From Jacaranda mimosifolia (taxonomy: Eukaryota; Streptophyta; Magnoliopsida; Lamiales; Bignoniaceae), in contig CM032129.1 in the NCBI GenBank assembly GCA_018894105.1, positions 15,812,968 through 15,876,967 on the forward strand: a DNA stretch of 64,000 nucleotides. Reading direction: 5' to 3'. The stretch's first letter is position 1. Each line of letters starts with the position of its first letter. Shown here one piece after another: positions 22,671-33,865 of this stretch. Below the pieces are notes generated by a model. It made no database searches. It was not told the DNA's origin and saw only the letters and a program-made list of their open reading frames with translations. The translations under genes and the position numbers were made by a program.

Positions 22671-24855
22671 TTCTAGTGCCTTGCAAGCCAATAGGATAGG
22701 CCTTGTAAAACTATTTCTTTGTATGAAAATTTTGATTGAATGATATTCTTTATATGGCCATCTTCATCATATGCTCTTTATTACTTCACTCGCATTTGGA
22801 TGATGCCCTTAAATCACCATTGACTATAGGACTTAGTTCAATGACCATGGAATAAGTCTCACACAATCTATCTTAAATCTTTCAAATCATAGGATCTTTC
22901 GAGACGAGGCATCTAAGATCCTGATAGACTTGCACTAATAATGCATAAATCCAAGAGTTGGATATTGCTCTATTCCATGAGCAACTGTATAAGATATGGG
23001 TAGATGTTAGTGGGTGCTTTTTGGAGAACAAGGCAATGAAGACCCACCGAAAAATCCACTAGACAGTCGTAGTGGCAAGTCGATAGTGGTGAGTTATCCA
23101 GCTTGCACTAGTGCATATTATTGGTCCTCTGACATGAGGATCCATGGTAACCTTGTGTCTGGTCCTTATGTTTTGGCACTTCTTTGACCACTTATCGGGT
23201 CTTTCAGGCTAAGGTTGGGTATGAGCTACTTGGCATAGAGGTTTGTGAGATCTAAGATGGAATCCAATTCCTCGCTTTTGTGAAGGGCAAGTACATCTCC
23301 TATGTATTTATAATAAATAATTCCAAGAAATTCTTGCACAAGATGTTGTGACAATTAGGAAAAGGAGTTTTTCAAAGATGAGGTCACATAAGGGAATCGA
23401 ACAGTGGGAATAAAGATATAGCATCGAGGCTACTAGGGAGTCGGCAAATATCTTGCCCTAGGTCTCTTTCGAAAGATAGGAGACGGAATGACCGCATTTG
23501 CATGGAACATGTAGAGCTACAATAGTTCTCCAAAAGAATTCATTTTGTCCAATTAGTTAGGCTCCATGGGTTTGAGGTTGGACATCGACCATGGAGATTG
23601 GGTACTCTTCAATTAATGAGATTAATTAAATTGAGTTGATTAGTTTAAAAGTTGCTTTAAACTAAAATGAATATAAGATATTCAAAAGTCACAAGGAATT
23701 GCGAACCCATGCCCAATGAATGGTAGAACCTATTGGGTCACACACAAAAGCCAATTAACCTCCTATTTATTGGAGCAACTTTCTAAGAGTCAAAGAATCG
23801 ATTTTTGAGATGCCTATTTGAAGGTCAATTTTTGGCTTGATTAATTTAAGTGTTAAATTAATCAACTAATTTAAGGAGTTAAATTAGATCAATAATTAAG
23901 AAGTTAATTATTTGGTGCCAAGTGACCATCAATCGGCCAAGTTAATTTAAGGAGTTAAATTAACAAAATTAAGCTTAATAGTTAGCTTGTTTGACTTAAA
24001 AGTTAAGTCAAAGGTTGATTAATTAAATTAAAGTGTTTAATTTAATTAATGAGAAGAATAAATTTTGGAGGAAAAATTCAAATGAAAGGTTCACTTGAAT
24101 TAGCTTCTTAATTAACTTGAAATTAGATTTCAAATGTAATTAAAATGCACATGAAATTCAAATAAGATTTGAATTCAAATTTGCTACCTTGGCACCCCAC
24201 TTCACCGCATCCCTTCCATGGAAGGTGTAATGCCACCTTGCCATCACACCATCCAACATCTATATATAGATATAGAGAGAAAGGATCGGCCATATGCAAG
24301 AAAGGTATGAAGGATTAGATTTTTCCATAATTCCCTCCAAAACCTCTTCCAAACATTGCTTCATGCGTTGAGTCTTTGTTCTCTCTTCTTCTCCTACCTC
24401 AAAAATCAACCTTCACCATTGATATTTTGCTCATTTTCTCTATCTAAAAGTGAATGAAATTTGGAGGATCAATTACTGTGTGGATCATATCAATAGAGGC
24501 CAAGCGTTTGATTTGCTAACTTTGGAGATCCACTGGAACAGAGCAGTCACTTGCCGAATTTTTCCAAGCGATCCAGATCGAGTTTTACTTTGAATTTTTT
24601 ACAGCACTTTCCTCAAGGAGTTAGAAGTTCCAAATTTTTTTCATGATTTTTGGAGCATTTTAACTGAGGCAAAAGTCGTTCATCCATTGTGCTAGAGCCT
24701 ACCAGATTCTAGATTGGTGAAGTGTTCACCATCACAACTTTGAAAATTTGCTTTTTGAGGTAATTCTCCAACTAAATTGGAATCCCTAGCATGATTAGAT
24801 TATTTTTGAGCTTTTGAGGTTTGATAATTGGATCCTAGTGGCTTACTAACCTTCA
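22671..24855 (+). mobile_element. 5' LTR of element B
   Basis: An LTR ending ...CTAACCTTCA. Its start has lost TGTTGGAA (TCTAGTGCCTTGCAAGCC at the junction). It is type 1. A TATA run CTATATATAGATATAG lies near 24260. It is head to head with LTR H. Confidence 0.87.
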
Positions 24856-24857
24856 AG

Positions 24858-24870
24858 TGGTATCAGAGCC
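24858..24870 (+). other. Primer-binding site of element B
   Basis: TGGTATCAGAGCC, a perfect initiator tRNA-Met type site, two bases after the LTR end. It is the best-preserved PBS in the window. Confidence 0.92.
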
Positions 24871-26113
24871 TAAATCATGCTTAGATTTGGATTTTTTGAT
24901 GATTGATTTATGTGATGGATTGATCTAAATCACAAAATTCTCAATTTAGATGATGGATTGGAATGTTTGGTTAATGTTGTGGCTCCTTGATTGATGAATT
25001 GAAAGCATGTTAATATGTGTTTTAAGTGTTAATCCACATGATTAGTATGTTTTAATTCATAAGTTTTAATGTTAAATGTTGATATAGCGTATTAAATATG
25101 ATCTGAATGAGTTTTGGTCATTTTTGGATCCAATTTGATTGGATTTTTGTTAGGAGATTTTTGAAGAATGTGATTCTTACTTAAACTAGTTTTTTTAAGC
25201 TTTATTAAACACTTGAATTTTCATTTTATAAACTATTTTGAATCTGTAAATTCTATCTAAAATGTGTGATGGCATGTTTAGGAGATGTCCTAAATATTTG
25301 GTGCATAAAATTTAAGCCGAAAATGAGATGACTCGATCCTAAAGCCAAAAAGTGCAGCTTGTCACACAAGCCTAGGCGCTGGTTGGGTAATGTGCGCACA
25401 CTATGCGCCTATGCGGCATTGGCATTTTTAGGCTAAGGATGAGTTTTGCTTTGTTGTTGTGTCTCCTTTCATGCTCAAAATAGTTTTGCATCACACATAG
25501 AATGTTTAAGTACTTTTCGAATATTAAGTCAAAATGGATATAAATTAAAAGAGTTTTAATTAATCCAAGTCTTCTACCAATAGTATGTGGCATGACGATG
25601 CTACCATTATTTGTGTGATGTCTCACGAGTCGTGGGTCACACTTATAATGGAAAGTTGTGACCATATACTTAGCATATGATGCACTTTTGATTTGAGAAC
25701 GCCCATGCATTGTCGCACGAGTCGTGGGATGTTGTGTTGCCTATCTCAAATCAAAGTTTGACCGGTAGGTCAAACTTAACACCTATTAGTGTGGATGTCT
25801 CAAGAGTCATGCGTCTACATGAAAAGTATGGCAAAATATATCAAGAGTTGCATGAGATGCAATTGGCAAAAGTTGTTTACCTTTCTATTATTTGTGGATG
25901 TCTCACGAGTTATAGGTCCACTTGCAAATCCTTGGGATCTTGATTCTCACTAGGAAATATGATTTCCCGAATTCTTCTTAGGGTGAAAATTTTGATAAAA
26001 TAGTGGGAGAAAAACATTCTTGAAAGACCATAAACATGTTGTTAATATCAAATTCAATCACATGCTTACACTTTTTTTTGCGTCTTCTAGATTTTCGAAG
26101 TCTTCAAATCCAA
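24871..26113 (+). other. Leader of element B
   Basis: About 1.24 kb without a supportable ORF. It is shorter than in C, D and F because of an internal deletion near 25500 that removed the TTGTGCA hairpin and the AT-rich middle. A small GC-rich island (about 25365-25420) and the four-hairpin array (25613-25921) remain. Confidence 0.8.
25613..25921 (+). repeat. Four-unit hairpin array in leader of element B
   Basis: Units lie at 25613-25642, 25705-25736, 25791-25820 and 25894-25921. Arms are GTGTGA/TCACAC (unit 1), GTGTGGA/TCTACAT with wobble pairs (unit 3) and GTGGA/TCCAC (unit 4). The cores are CACGAGTCGTGGG (units 1 and 2), CAAGAGTCATGCG (unit 3) and CACGAGTTATAGG (unit 4). CACG/CGTG forms an inner 4-bp stem with an AGT loop. 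Confidence 0.82.
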
Positions 26114-28165
26114 ATGGCTTAAGAATCTACTCACATGTATTTTGGAAACTAATAAACTCACCAGGCCTAACTTCCAATATTAGTTGAGAATCCTTAAAAT
26201 ATTTTTTGGCTCTAAAAAGAGAACATATGTCCTTGATCAAAGTTCTATGGACACAATTAAGCTCGTGAAATGTTCATGAGATTTGTAAATGATGATCTAC
26301 AAGTAAGATGTTCCATCTTGGCTTTCATGTCTAACGAGTTTCAAAACACTCATGAGCACATGAAACGCGCTCGAGAGATCTATGTACACCTACAAAAGTT
26401 GGATGGTTTACAATCAACACACAAAAGGTTCGCTTTATCAAAAGAGCTCTTTCGATCAAGGATGAGTGAGGGGTCTAACATTCATGATCACAGCCTCAAG
26501 ATGATAAGACTCATCGAGAAGCTTGGACAATTAGATATGGTCATGGACAACGATCTCTCTGTGGATTTGATCCTCCAGTCATTGTCACCATCGTTTGACC
26601 AATTCATTATGAACTTCAACATGTTCAAGCAAAAAGTCACAATGAATTGGTGACCATGTTTGTGACTGCCAAAGCAACTATGAAAAAGGAGAAGCCCCTT
26701 GTGCTTGCATCCTCCTCTAAGTTGAAGGGCCTAAGGATCCTAGAAAGGGAGGTAAGAGGAAGGAGAGTTCTTCCTCCAAAGGGAAGCAACCTGAGAAAAG
26801 TTCCGGTAAGGTTAAGAAGAGGCTAAAATTGAAGCAAGTTATTTCCATTGTGGCGAGAAGGGACATTAGAAGAGAAATTACAAAGCTTACCTTGCAACCT
26901 TTGAGAAGGATATGTACTTTATTAAAGTGCACTTGATGACTAATTCTTCCTCATGGATATTTGATACCGTATATGGTTCTCACCTTTGTAATTCGTTATA
27001 GAGGATAGAAAGAAGAAAGAGTCTTTGTGTAAGGGATATAATCCTCCACCTAGGAAATGAAGCAAAAGTTGCCGCCACTTTTCAAGGCGTAATCAAGTTA
27101 GACTTGGGAAATGCTTGTATTGTACTTGATCCGATTTATTATATATCCCATCTTGTTAAGAACATTATTTCAATTCCCATTCTTGATAATGAAGGATTTG
27201 ATTTTTCTATATCGAATGGGGTGTTGAGAGCATTAAAGAATGGTTCTTTAATTGCATAAGGTACATTAATTAGCAGATTGTACATACTTGATTCTCAGCC
27301 TTCACTAATGCATGTTCAATCAAGAAAAAGAAAATTAGATAACTAAGAAGACACCATTCTATGGCATGCAAGACTTTGACATATTTCTAAAAATAGGATA
27401 AACAAGTTAGAAACTTCCAAAGCACTAAATGTTAGTGGCATTAAGGATCTTCCTACTTGGTGAATCTTGTTTAAAGGAAAAAATGACCAAAGCTCCTTTT
27501 GTAGGACAAACGAAGCACTCCATAAGTCTTTTCGATTTGATCCATACTGATGTTTGTGGACTACTAAGAATTAGTGGGAGAAGAGGTTATTCCTACTTCA
27601 TCGTATTTACCAATGATTATAGTCGATTTGGACATGTGTATCTTATGAAGTACAAGTCCGAAACCTTTGAAAAGTTCAAAAAGTATAGGAATGAAGTGGA
27701 AAAGTACTTGGGGCTAAGTATTAAAGCTTTTCGATTTGGTCAAGGGGGAGAATACTTAAGCACCGAATTCTTGGATTATCTAAATGAGGATGGGATTCTC
27801 TCTCAATGCACTCCACCCAACACACCCCAACATAACGGAGTAGCCGAGAGGAAAAATTGTACGTTGTTGGACATGGTACATTCTATGATGAGCTTTTTCG
27901 ATGCGCCCATATCTTTTTGGGGATACATCTTAAATATGGCAATGAAGCTACTAAATATAGTAACTTCAAAGTCAATGCCAAAAACACCGCATGAGATGTG
28001 GTATGGCAAAGAACCCTCTTACTAATATCTCAAGGTTTGGGGATCTCCAGCCTACGTGAGATAAATAGTGGGAGATAAGTTGGATAGTAGATCCACCTTG
28101 TGCAAGTTTGTGGGATACCCAAGAGAGTTTACAGATTACTAATTCTATGATTCCTCGGAACAAAA
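26114..28165 (+). pseudogene. gag-PR-IN pseudogene of element B
   Basis: The start is ATG 26114 followed by GCT TAA, so it is stopped at codon 3. Gag is recognisable by FVNDDLQVRC, HEHMKRA, DNDLSVDLILQSL and FDQFIMNFNM, and spans about 26114-26900. The knuckle reads YFHCGEKGH with the first Cys lost. A protease-type block SSWIFDTVYGSHLCN lies near 26950. Integrase follows: WHARL...HIS (about 27360), HTDVCG (about 27545), FTNDYSRFGHVYLMKYKSE and QHNGVAERKN (about 27830). The second catalytic Asp is replaced (FGQGGEY). The coding ends at about 28165, in the segment after IN, at a fusion with LTR sequence. RT and RNase H are absent. Confidence 0.88.
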
Positions 28166-29693
28166 GGTGTCTGTTTCAAAGGTGAGGTCATATAATAGAA
28201 TGGAACATTAAGAATAGAGACATAGCATCAAAGTTTTTAGGGAGCCGACAAATATCTTGTCTTAGGCCTCTTTCGAGAGATAGGAGATGAAACGACCGTA
28301 TTTGCATGGTAAGCTTAGAGCTATGATAGTTCTCCAAAAGTATTCATGTCGGACAATTAGTTGGACTCCATGGGCTTGAGGTTGGATATCGACCATGGAG
28401 ATTGGGTACTCTTCAATTAATGAGATTAATTGAATTGACTTGATTAGTTTAAAAGTATTTTAAACTAAAATGAATATAAGATATTATAAAGTCACAAGGA
28501 GTTGTGAGCCCATGTTCAATGAATGGTAGAACCTATTGAGTTGCACATAAAAGCCAATTAGCTCCTAGTTAATGAAGGAATTTTCTAAGTGTTAGAGAAT
28601 TGCTCCATAGAACTGATTTTGAGGTGTCCAATTTGAAGGTCAATTTTGGCTTGATTGATTTAAATGTTAAATTAATCAATTAATTTGAGGAGTTAAACTA
28701 AACCAATAATTAAGGAGTTAATTATTTGGTGCCAAATGATCATCAATTAGTCAACTTAAAGAGTTAAGTTAACAAAATTAAGTTTAAGAGTTAAGCTTGT
28801 TTGACTTAAGAGTTAAGTCAAAGGTTAATTAATTAAATTAAAGTGTTTAATTTAATTAAAGAGAAGAATACATTTTGGAGGAAAAATTCAAATGAAAGGT
28901 TCATTTGAATTAGATCTTAATTAATTTGAAATTAGATTTCAAATGTAATTGAAATGCACACAAATTCAAATAAGATTTGAATTCGAATTTGCTACCTTGG
29001 CAAGGCAAGTGGCTGCCCCCTTTGAGGAAGGTGTGATGCCACATTTGCATCACACCATCATCCCTCTATATATAGATATAAAGATGGGAGAGGATCATCC
29101 ACTAAGCATAATTGGTGTGAATATTAGAATCTTTCTCATTTACCTCCAAAACTCTCTCCAAGCTTTGCATCATATGTTGAAGCTTTGCTTTCATTCTTCT
29201 TCTCCAACCTCAAATTGGCCTCCACCATTGTGTTTTTCCTTTCTTACTACAGCTAAAATGAGGAGGAATTGGAAGTTCAATTAGTGTGTGGATCATCACA
29301 ATAGAGGCAAAACACTTGGTTTGTTAGGTTTAAAGATCCACTGAAATAGAGCAACAATTTGACAAATATTTTTTAGGAGATCCAGAAGGTGTTTTGATCC
29401 AAATTTTACGTAGTATCTTATTCAAGGTTTTGATAGGATACAAGAATTGTTTGGTGATTTTTGGAGAAGTTTAACTGAGGCAAAATTTGCTTTCTTCCTG
29501 CTGCACCGCTATTTGGCAGATTCTGGATTGGTGAAGAGTTCACTATTTTCTCCATGGAAATTTTTTATTCAAGGTAACTCTCTACCTAAATATAAATCCC
29601 TAGCATGATTGCATCCTTGTGAGCTTGTAAAGCACTAGTTTATTTAAGCTTTTGAAATTTTGTTATTGGATCCTGATGCATTACTTACTATCA
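28166..29693 (+). mobile_element. 3' LTR of element B, 5' truncated
   Basis: The sequence begins inside the LTR at the AAAGGTGAGGTCATA block and runs to the terminus ...TTACTATCA at 29693. The junction with integrase shares TTTCAAAGG-like microhomology. TATA-like ATATATAGATATA lies at about 29069. ATGTG after 29693 would be the target duplication. Confidence 0.85.
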
Positions 29694-29813
29694 ATGTGGC
29701 TAGCCATAGCAAGCAAAAAACTCTCATTCTTTTTATTTTTGGTCTAGCCAAAAAGTTCCTCCCTAGATTCTCTGTAACCTCTTCTTTTCCAATCTCATCT
29801 TTCCTCTCTATTG
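29694..29813. other. Short unassigned spacer
   Basis: About 120 bp between the end of LTR B and minus-strand pol sequence. It matches nothing else in the window and has no ORF. Confidence 0.5.
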
Positions 29814-31660
29814 GCACACACCAAAAATAAGTCCCTAGTTCTTCTTAAGTATTTTAGGATTGTTTTTATGACTTTCCAACGACTCTCACCGAGATTGGAT
29901 TGGTAGCATCTCGTAACACTTAAAGTGTGAGCTACATCTGGTCTTGTACATAGCATGGCATACATTATGCTTCCAATGGTGAATGTATAAGGTATGTGGG
30001 ACATCTTTTTTTCTCTCTTCCTCAATCTTTGGAGCCATAGACTTAAAGAGATGAATGCTATGTCCAATATGAAGGTATCCCTTCTTAGATTCCTCCATGC
30101 TAAACCTCTTTAGTATCTCATCCATGTATGTGATTTAAGAAAGCTCCAACATCCTCATAGATCTATCACTATGGATCCGTATTCCCAATATGTAAGATGC
30201 TTCACCCAAATCCTTCAAAGAGAATTGCGAAGATAATCATGTTCTAATACACTATAATGTCTATTTTTCCTTTCCAATTAGAAGAATGTCATGGACATAA
30301 AACACAATAAACTGTACTGAACTCCTACTAGCCTTTTTGTACATACAAGGTTCATACACATTTTTCATGAAGCCAAATGATTTGATCATCTTATCAAAAT
30401 ATATGTTCCAACTTTGGGATGCTTACTTGATACCATAAATGGACCTTTGGAGTTTGCAAACCTTTTGCTCACTCCCTTGGATGTAAAGCCTTGTGATTGC
30501 ACCATATAGATTTCCTTACCAGTGTTTCCATTGAGAAATGCGGTCTTTACATCTATTTGCCATATTTCATAGTCATGGTAAGCGGCTATGGAAGTATAAT
30601 CCTTATGGACTTAGGCATAGTGACTGGTGAAAAGGTTTCCTAAAAATCAATACATGTTCTTTAAGTATAACCTTTTTCTACTAGTCTAGCTTTAAAGGCA
30701 TCTATATTTCTATCAAATCTAAGTTTACGCTTCTAGATCTACTTGCAACCAACAGGTACTATACTCTCTAGTGGATCTACCAAAGTTCATAATTTGTTAG
30801 AATGTATGGAGTCTATCTTGGATTTTATTGCTTCAAGCCAGTGATCTGAATTAATGTCTAACATGGCTTCCTCATAGGTCCTTAGATTGTTATCCATCTC
30901 ATGAAGAAATTTGAACCTTTTGGGTTACTTGTTGATCCGGTATGACCTTCTAGGAAGTTGTGTACTAGGCTTAGGATGTTCTTTTGTTCCTATCACTTGT
31001 TGGATAGTATGATCAGCTTGAAATTTATCAAGCTTAACGACAATGCTTTTCTATCTAATAGAAATTCTTTTTATAGAAAGGTGGCATTCCTCAGAACAAA
31101 CACCTTTTGTTCCAAAGGATTGTAGAAGTAATAACTCAGAGACTCCTTTGGATGTCCCATAAACTTACACAAGGAGAATCTCGCATCCATCTTATCTCCT
31201 ACTAGTCTGTTGAAATAGGCAGGAGACTCCCGAACTCTTAAAATAAGAGTAAGAGGGAGTTTTGCCATTCCACCTCTCATGTGGTGTCTCTAGCATTGAA
31301 TTTGAGGGTAGTATACTTAGTAGCCTCACCGCCATATCTAGGGTATCTCCCAAAAAGGAGATAGGGACATCCATGAAGCTCATCATAGACCATAACATAT
31401 CTAACAATGCATGGGTTCTTCTCTCTGCTACTCCATTATGTCAGGGTGTGCCAAGTGGACTATGGAGTTCAGTATGAGAGAGTCCTATTCTCTTTTAGAT
31501 AATTCAAGAATTTGGTACTTCAGTATTCTCCTTCTCAATTCGATCAAAGAGTTTTGATACTAACTCCAATTTACTTTTCTACTTTATTCCTATACTCTTT
31601 GAACTTTTCAAAGGCTTCAAATTTGTATTTCATAAGATACACATGTCCAAAATGAGTGAA
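29814..31660 (-). pseudogene. pol fragment I (IN-RT-RNase H), minus strand
   Basis: A copia pol fragment read on the minus strand. Integrase core: LDMLWSMMSFMDVPISFLGD near 31390-31330, TPHERWNGKTPSYSYF. RT: WQIDVKTAFLNGN-type block near 30560 and YVHD (YVDD with one change) near 30285. RNase H: DEILKRFSMEESKKGYL, MSHIPYTFTIGSIMYAML and TRDLFLVC near 29825. Both ends are truncated: the gag side at 31660 against LTR C and the C-terminal side at 29814. No LTR of its own is identifiable. Confidence 0.83.
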
Positions 31661-33850
31661 GCTAATTAGATTGGCATGTAAACTATTTCACTTGTGATAC
31701 AATCTTCATTGAATGATATTCATATTTCAATGGCCATCTTCATCTTATGCTCAATTTACTTCACTAGCATTTGGTTGAAGCCTTAGATCACACAAGATTA
31801 CGGGACTTGATCACATACTAACTGGTGATCATGAAACAAGTCTTACACAATCGTGATCTTAAAATATTATAAGTTGTAGAATCGTATGAGACAAGGTATC
31901 TAAGATTCGGATAAGCTTGCACTAACAATGCATAAATCCAAGGGGTTGGTTATTGCTCCGTTCCATAAGCAATCCATGTTAGACATGGGTGCATGTTAGT
32001 GGATGCTTGTTAGAGAACAAGTTTACTGAGGGCCCATCCAGAGAATCCACTAGATAGTTGTAGTAGCAATTTCTCCATCTTACACTAGTGTAAAAAATTA
32101 GTCCTTAAACTTGAGGATCCATGGTAACATTGTGTTTAGGTCCTCATGCTTTGACTCTTCTTTGACCACTCTGCGGGTCGTCTGAGTTGAGCTTGGGTAT
32201 GAGCTACTTAGACAATGAGGTTTGTAAGATCTAAGATGGGATCCATCTCCTCGTCATTGTCAAGGGTGAGTACATCTCCTATGTATTCTATAATAATCGA
32301 TTCCATGAAGTCCTTACGTAAGGTAGTATGACAATTTGGAAAATGAGTTTTCCAAAGATGAGGTCATAAAAGGAAATCGAACATTGAGAGTAGAAACATA
32401 GTTATCGAGACTATTAGGGAATCCACAAATATCTTGCCCTGGGCCTCTTTCGGGAGATAAGAGACAGAAGAACGGTATTTGTATAGTAAGCGTACAGTTA
32501 GAATAGTTCACCAAGAGCATATTCATTTAGGCCAATTAGTTGGGCTTTATGGGCTTGAAATTGGAAATCGACCATGGAGATTGGGTACTATTTAATTAAT
32601 GGAGATTAATTGAATTGAGTTTTTATTTTAAATGAGTTTAAACTACTATGAATATTTTGATATTTTAAATATCGTAAGACTTGTGAGCCCATGTTCAATG
32701 GTAGAATCTAATGGGTCACACACAAAAGCCTAAATGAGGTTCTATTTGATGAAAGGAGTCTAAAGGTTAGAAAATTCCTATTGACGGTTTTGTGGAGGAA
32801 AATGATTAGCTAATATTTGGTCATTTTGGCTTGATTGATTTAATTGTTAAATTGATCAAAATAATATAAGCAGTTAAATTAGACTAATTAAGTTAAGGAA
32901 TTAATTTAATTGGTACCATATGATAATTTTTTAGTCAACTTAAGGGGTTAAGTTAACACTTTTTAGCATAAGGATTTAAGCTAGTTGACTTAAGGAGTTA
33001 AGTCAAGACCAATTAATTAAATTAAAGGGTTAATTTAATTAATGTGAAGAATTAATTTTGGAAGTAAATTCAAATCAAGGATTTCATTTGAGGTGCATCT
33101 AGAATTTATTTGGATGACATTTCATGAGATGAAATGAAGACTCCAAATGAAATTCAAATGCAAGTGAAATTCACATTTCACATGCAATTTGCTTGCTTAG
33201 CTGGTACCTTACCTCATGGGAAGTTTGATGCCAACTTGAATCACACCTCCTCATCTATATATAGAGGAGTGGGCATCCACAAGCAAGACTAGTATGCAAG
33301 ATTCTCTTTTTCCCTCCAAAAGTGTTATCCACTCATGTGTTGAAGTTTCACACACTTTCTTCACCCTCCCCTCTTAAAATCGGCCATCATCACTTCTTAG
33401 TTTTAGCTCTCTATAGGTTGATTGGGATTTACCTTAGGTGTGTGGATCATTTCATAAGAGGCTAGACATTTGGATAGCTTTGCTCTTGGAGATCTACTGC
33501 ACAGATAGAAAATTTGGAGGCATTTTTCTAGCACTTGCCGATCTTTTTTTTTTGCTGAATTTTTTATTGGATATTCCTCAAGGTTCTAGTGAGGTTCTAT
33601 CCAAATTTCAGAAAATTCTGACATGTTTAGATAGGACAAGCACTGCCACTTTGCCGCTGTGCTAGGAGGAGACAACTTGAAGAATTCATCCTTATCTTCT
33701 TCATACCTTGGATTTTGAGCAATCAAGGTAATTTTCTGCAGTCAAATATAAATTACAAGCATGATTTGATCCTTGAATTGAGTGTAGCCAAGTTTGATTT
33801 GGCTTTTCTTGTGCTTTACTAATTAGATCATTGTGCTATATTTGACTTCA
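31661..33850 (+). mobile_element. 5' LTR of element C
   Basis: A type-2 LTR missing only its first ~20 bases (it starts at CTAATTAGATTGG). It ends ...TTTGACTTCA, followed after two bases by a PBS. TATA-like CTATATATAGAGG is at about 33255. The dyad is degenerate here. Confidence 0.87.
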
Positions 33851-33852
33851 GG

Positions 33853-33865
33853 TAGTATCAGAGCC
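33853..33865 (+). other. Primer-binding site of element C
   Basis: TAGTATCAGAGCC, one change from the family site. Confidence 0.83.

Larger units (their letters stand above)
22671..29693 (+). mobile_element. Copia element B, RT-RNase H deleted
   Basis: A single + strand element: 5' LTR 22671-24855, PBS 24858-24870, leader to 26113, gag-PR-IN 26114-28165, then directly the distal two thirds of a 3' LTR (28166-29693). A deletion removed RT, RNase H, the polypurine tract and the first part of the 3' LTR. Confidence 0.85.

Noticed and set aside
25613..25921. CRISPR array (repeated about 30-nt units)
   Set aside because: There are only four dispersed units with long unequal spacing, the cores are shared rather than unique, and the context is a plant retrotransposon leader.
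25613..25921. tRNA-like or microRNA genes in the hairpin units
   Set aside because: Stems are too short and interrupted for a microRNA precursor, and there is no cloverleaf, anticodon arm or T-loop motif.
25372..25943. Two open frames of 112 and 77 codons over the B leader
   Set aside because: They overlap the hairpin array on opposite strands and are not conserved in the C, D or F leaders. Structured non-coding leader is the better reading.
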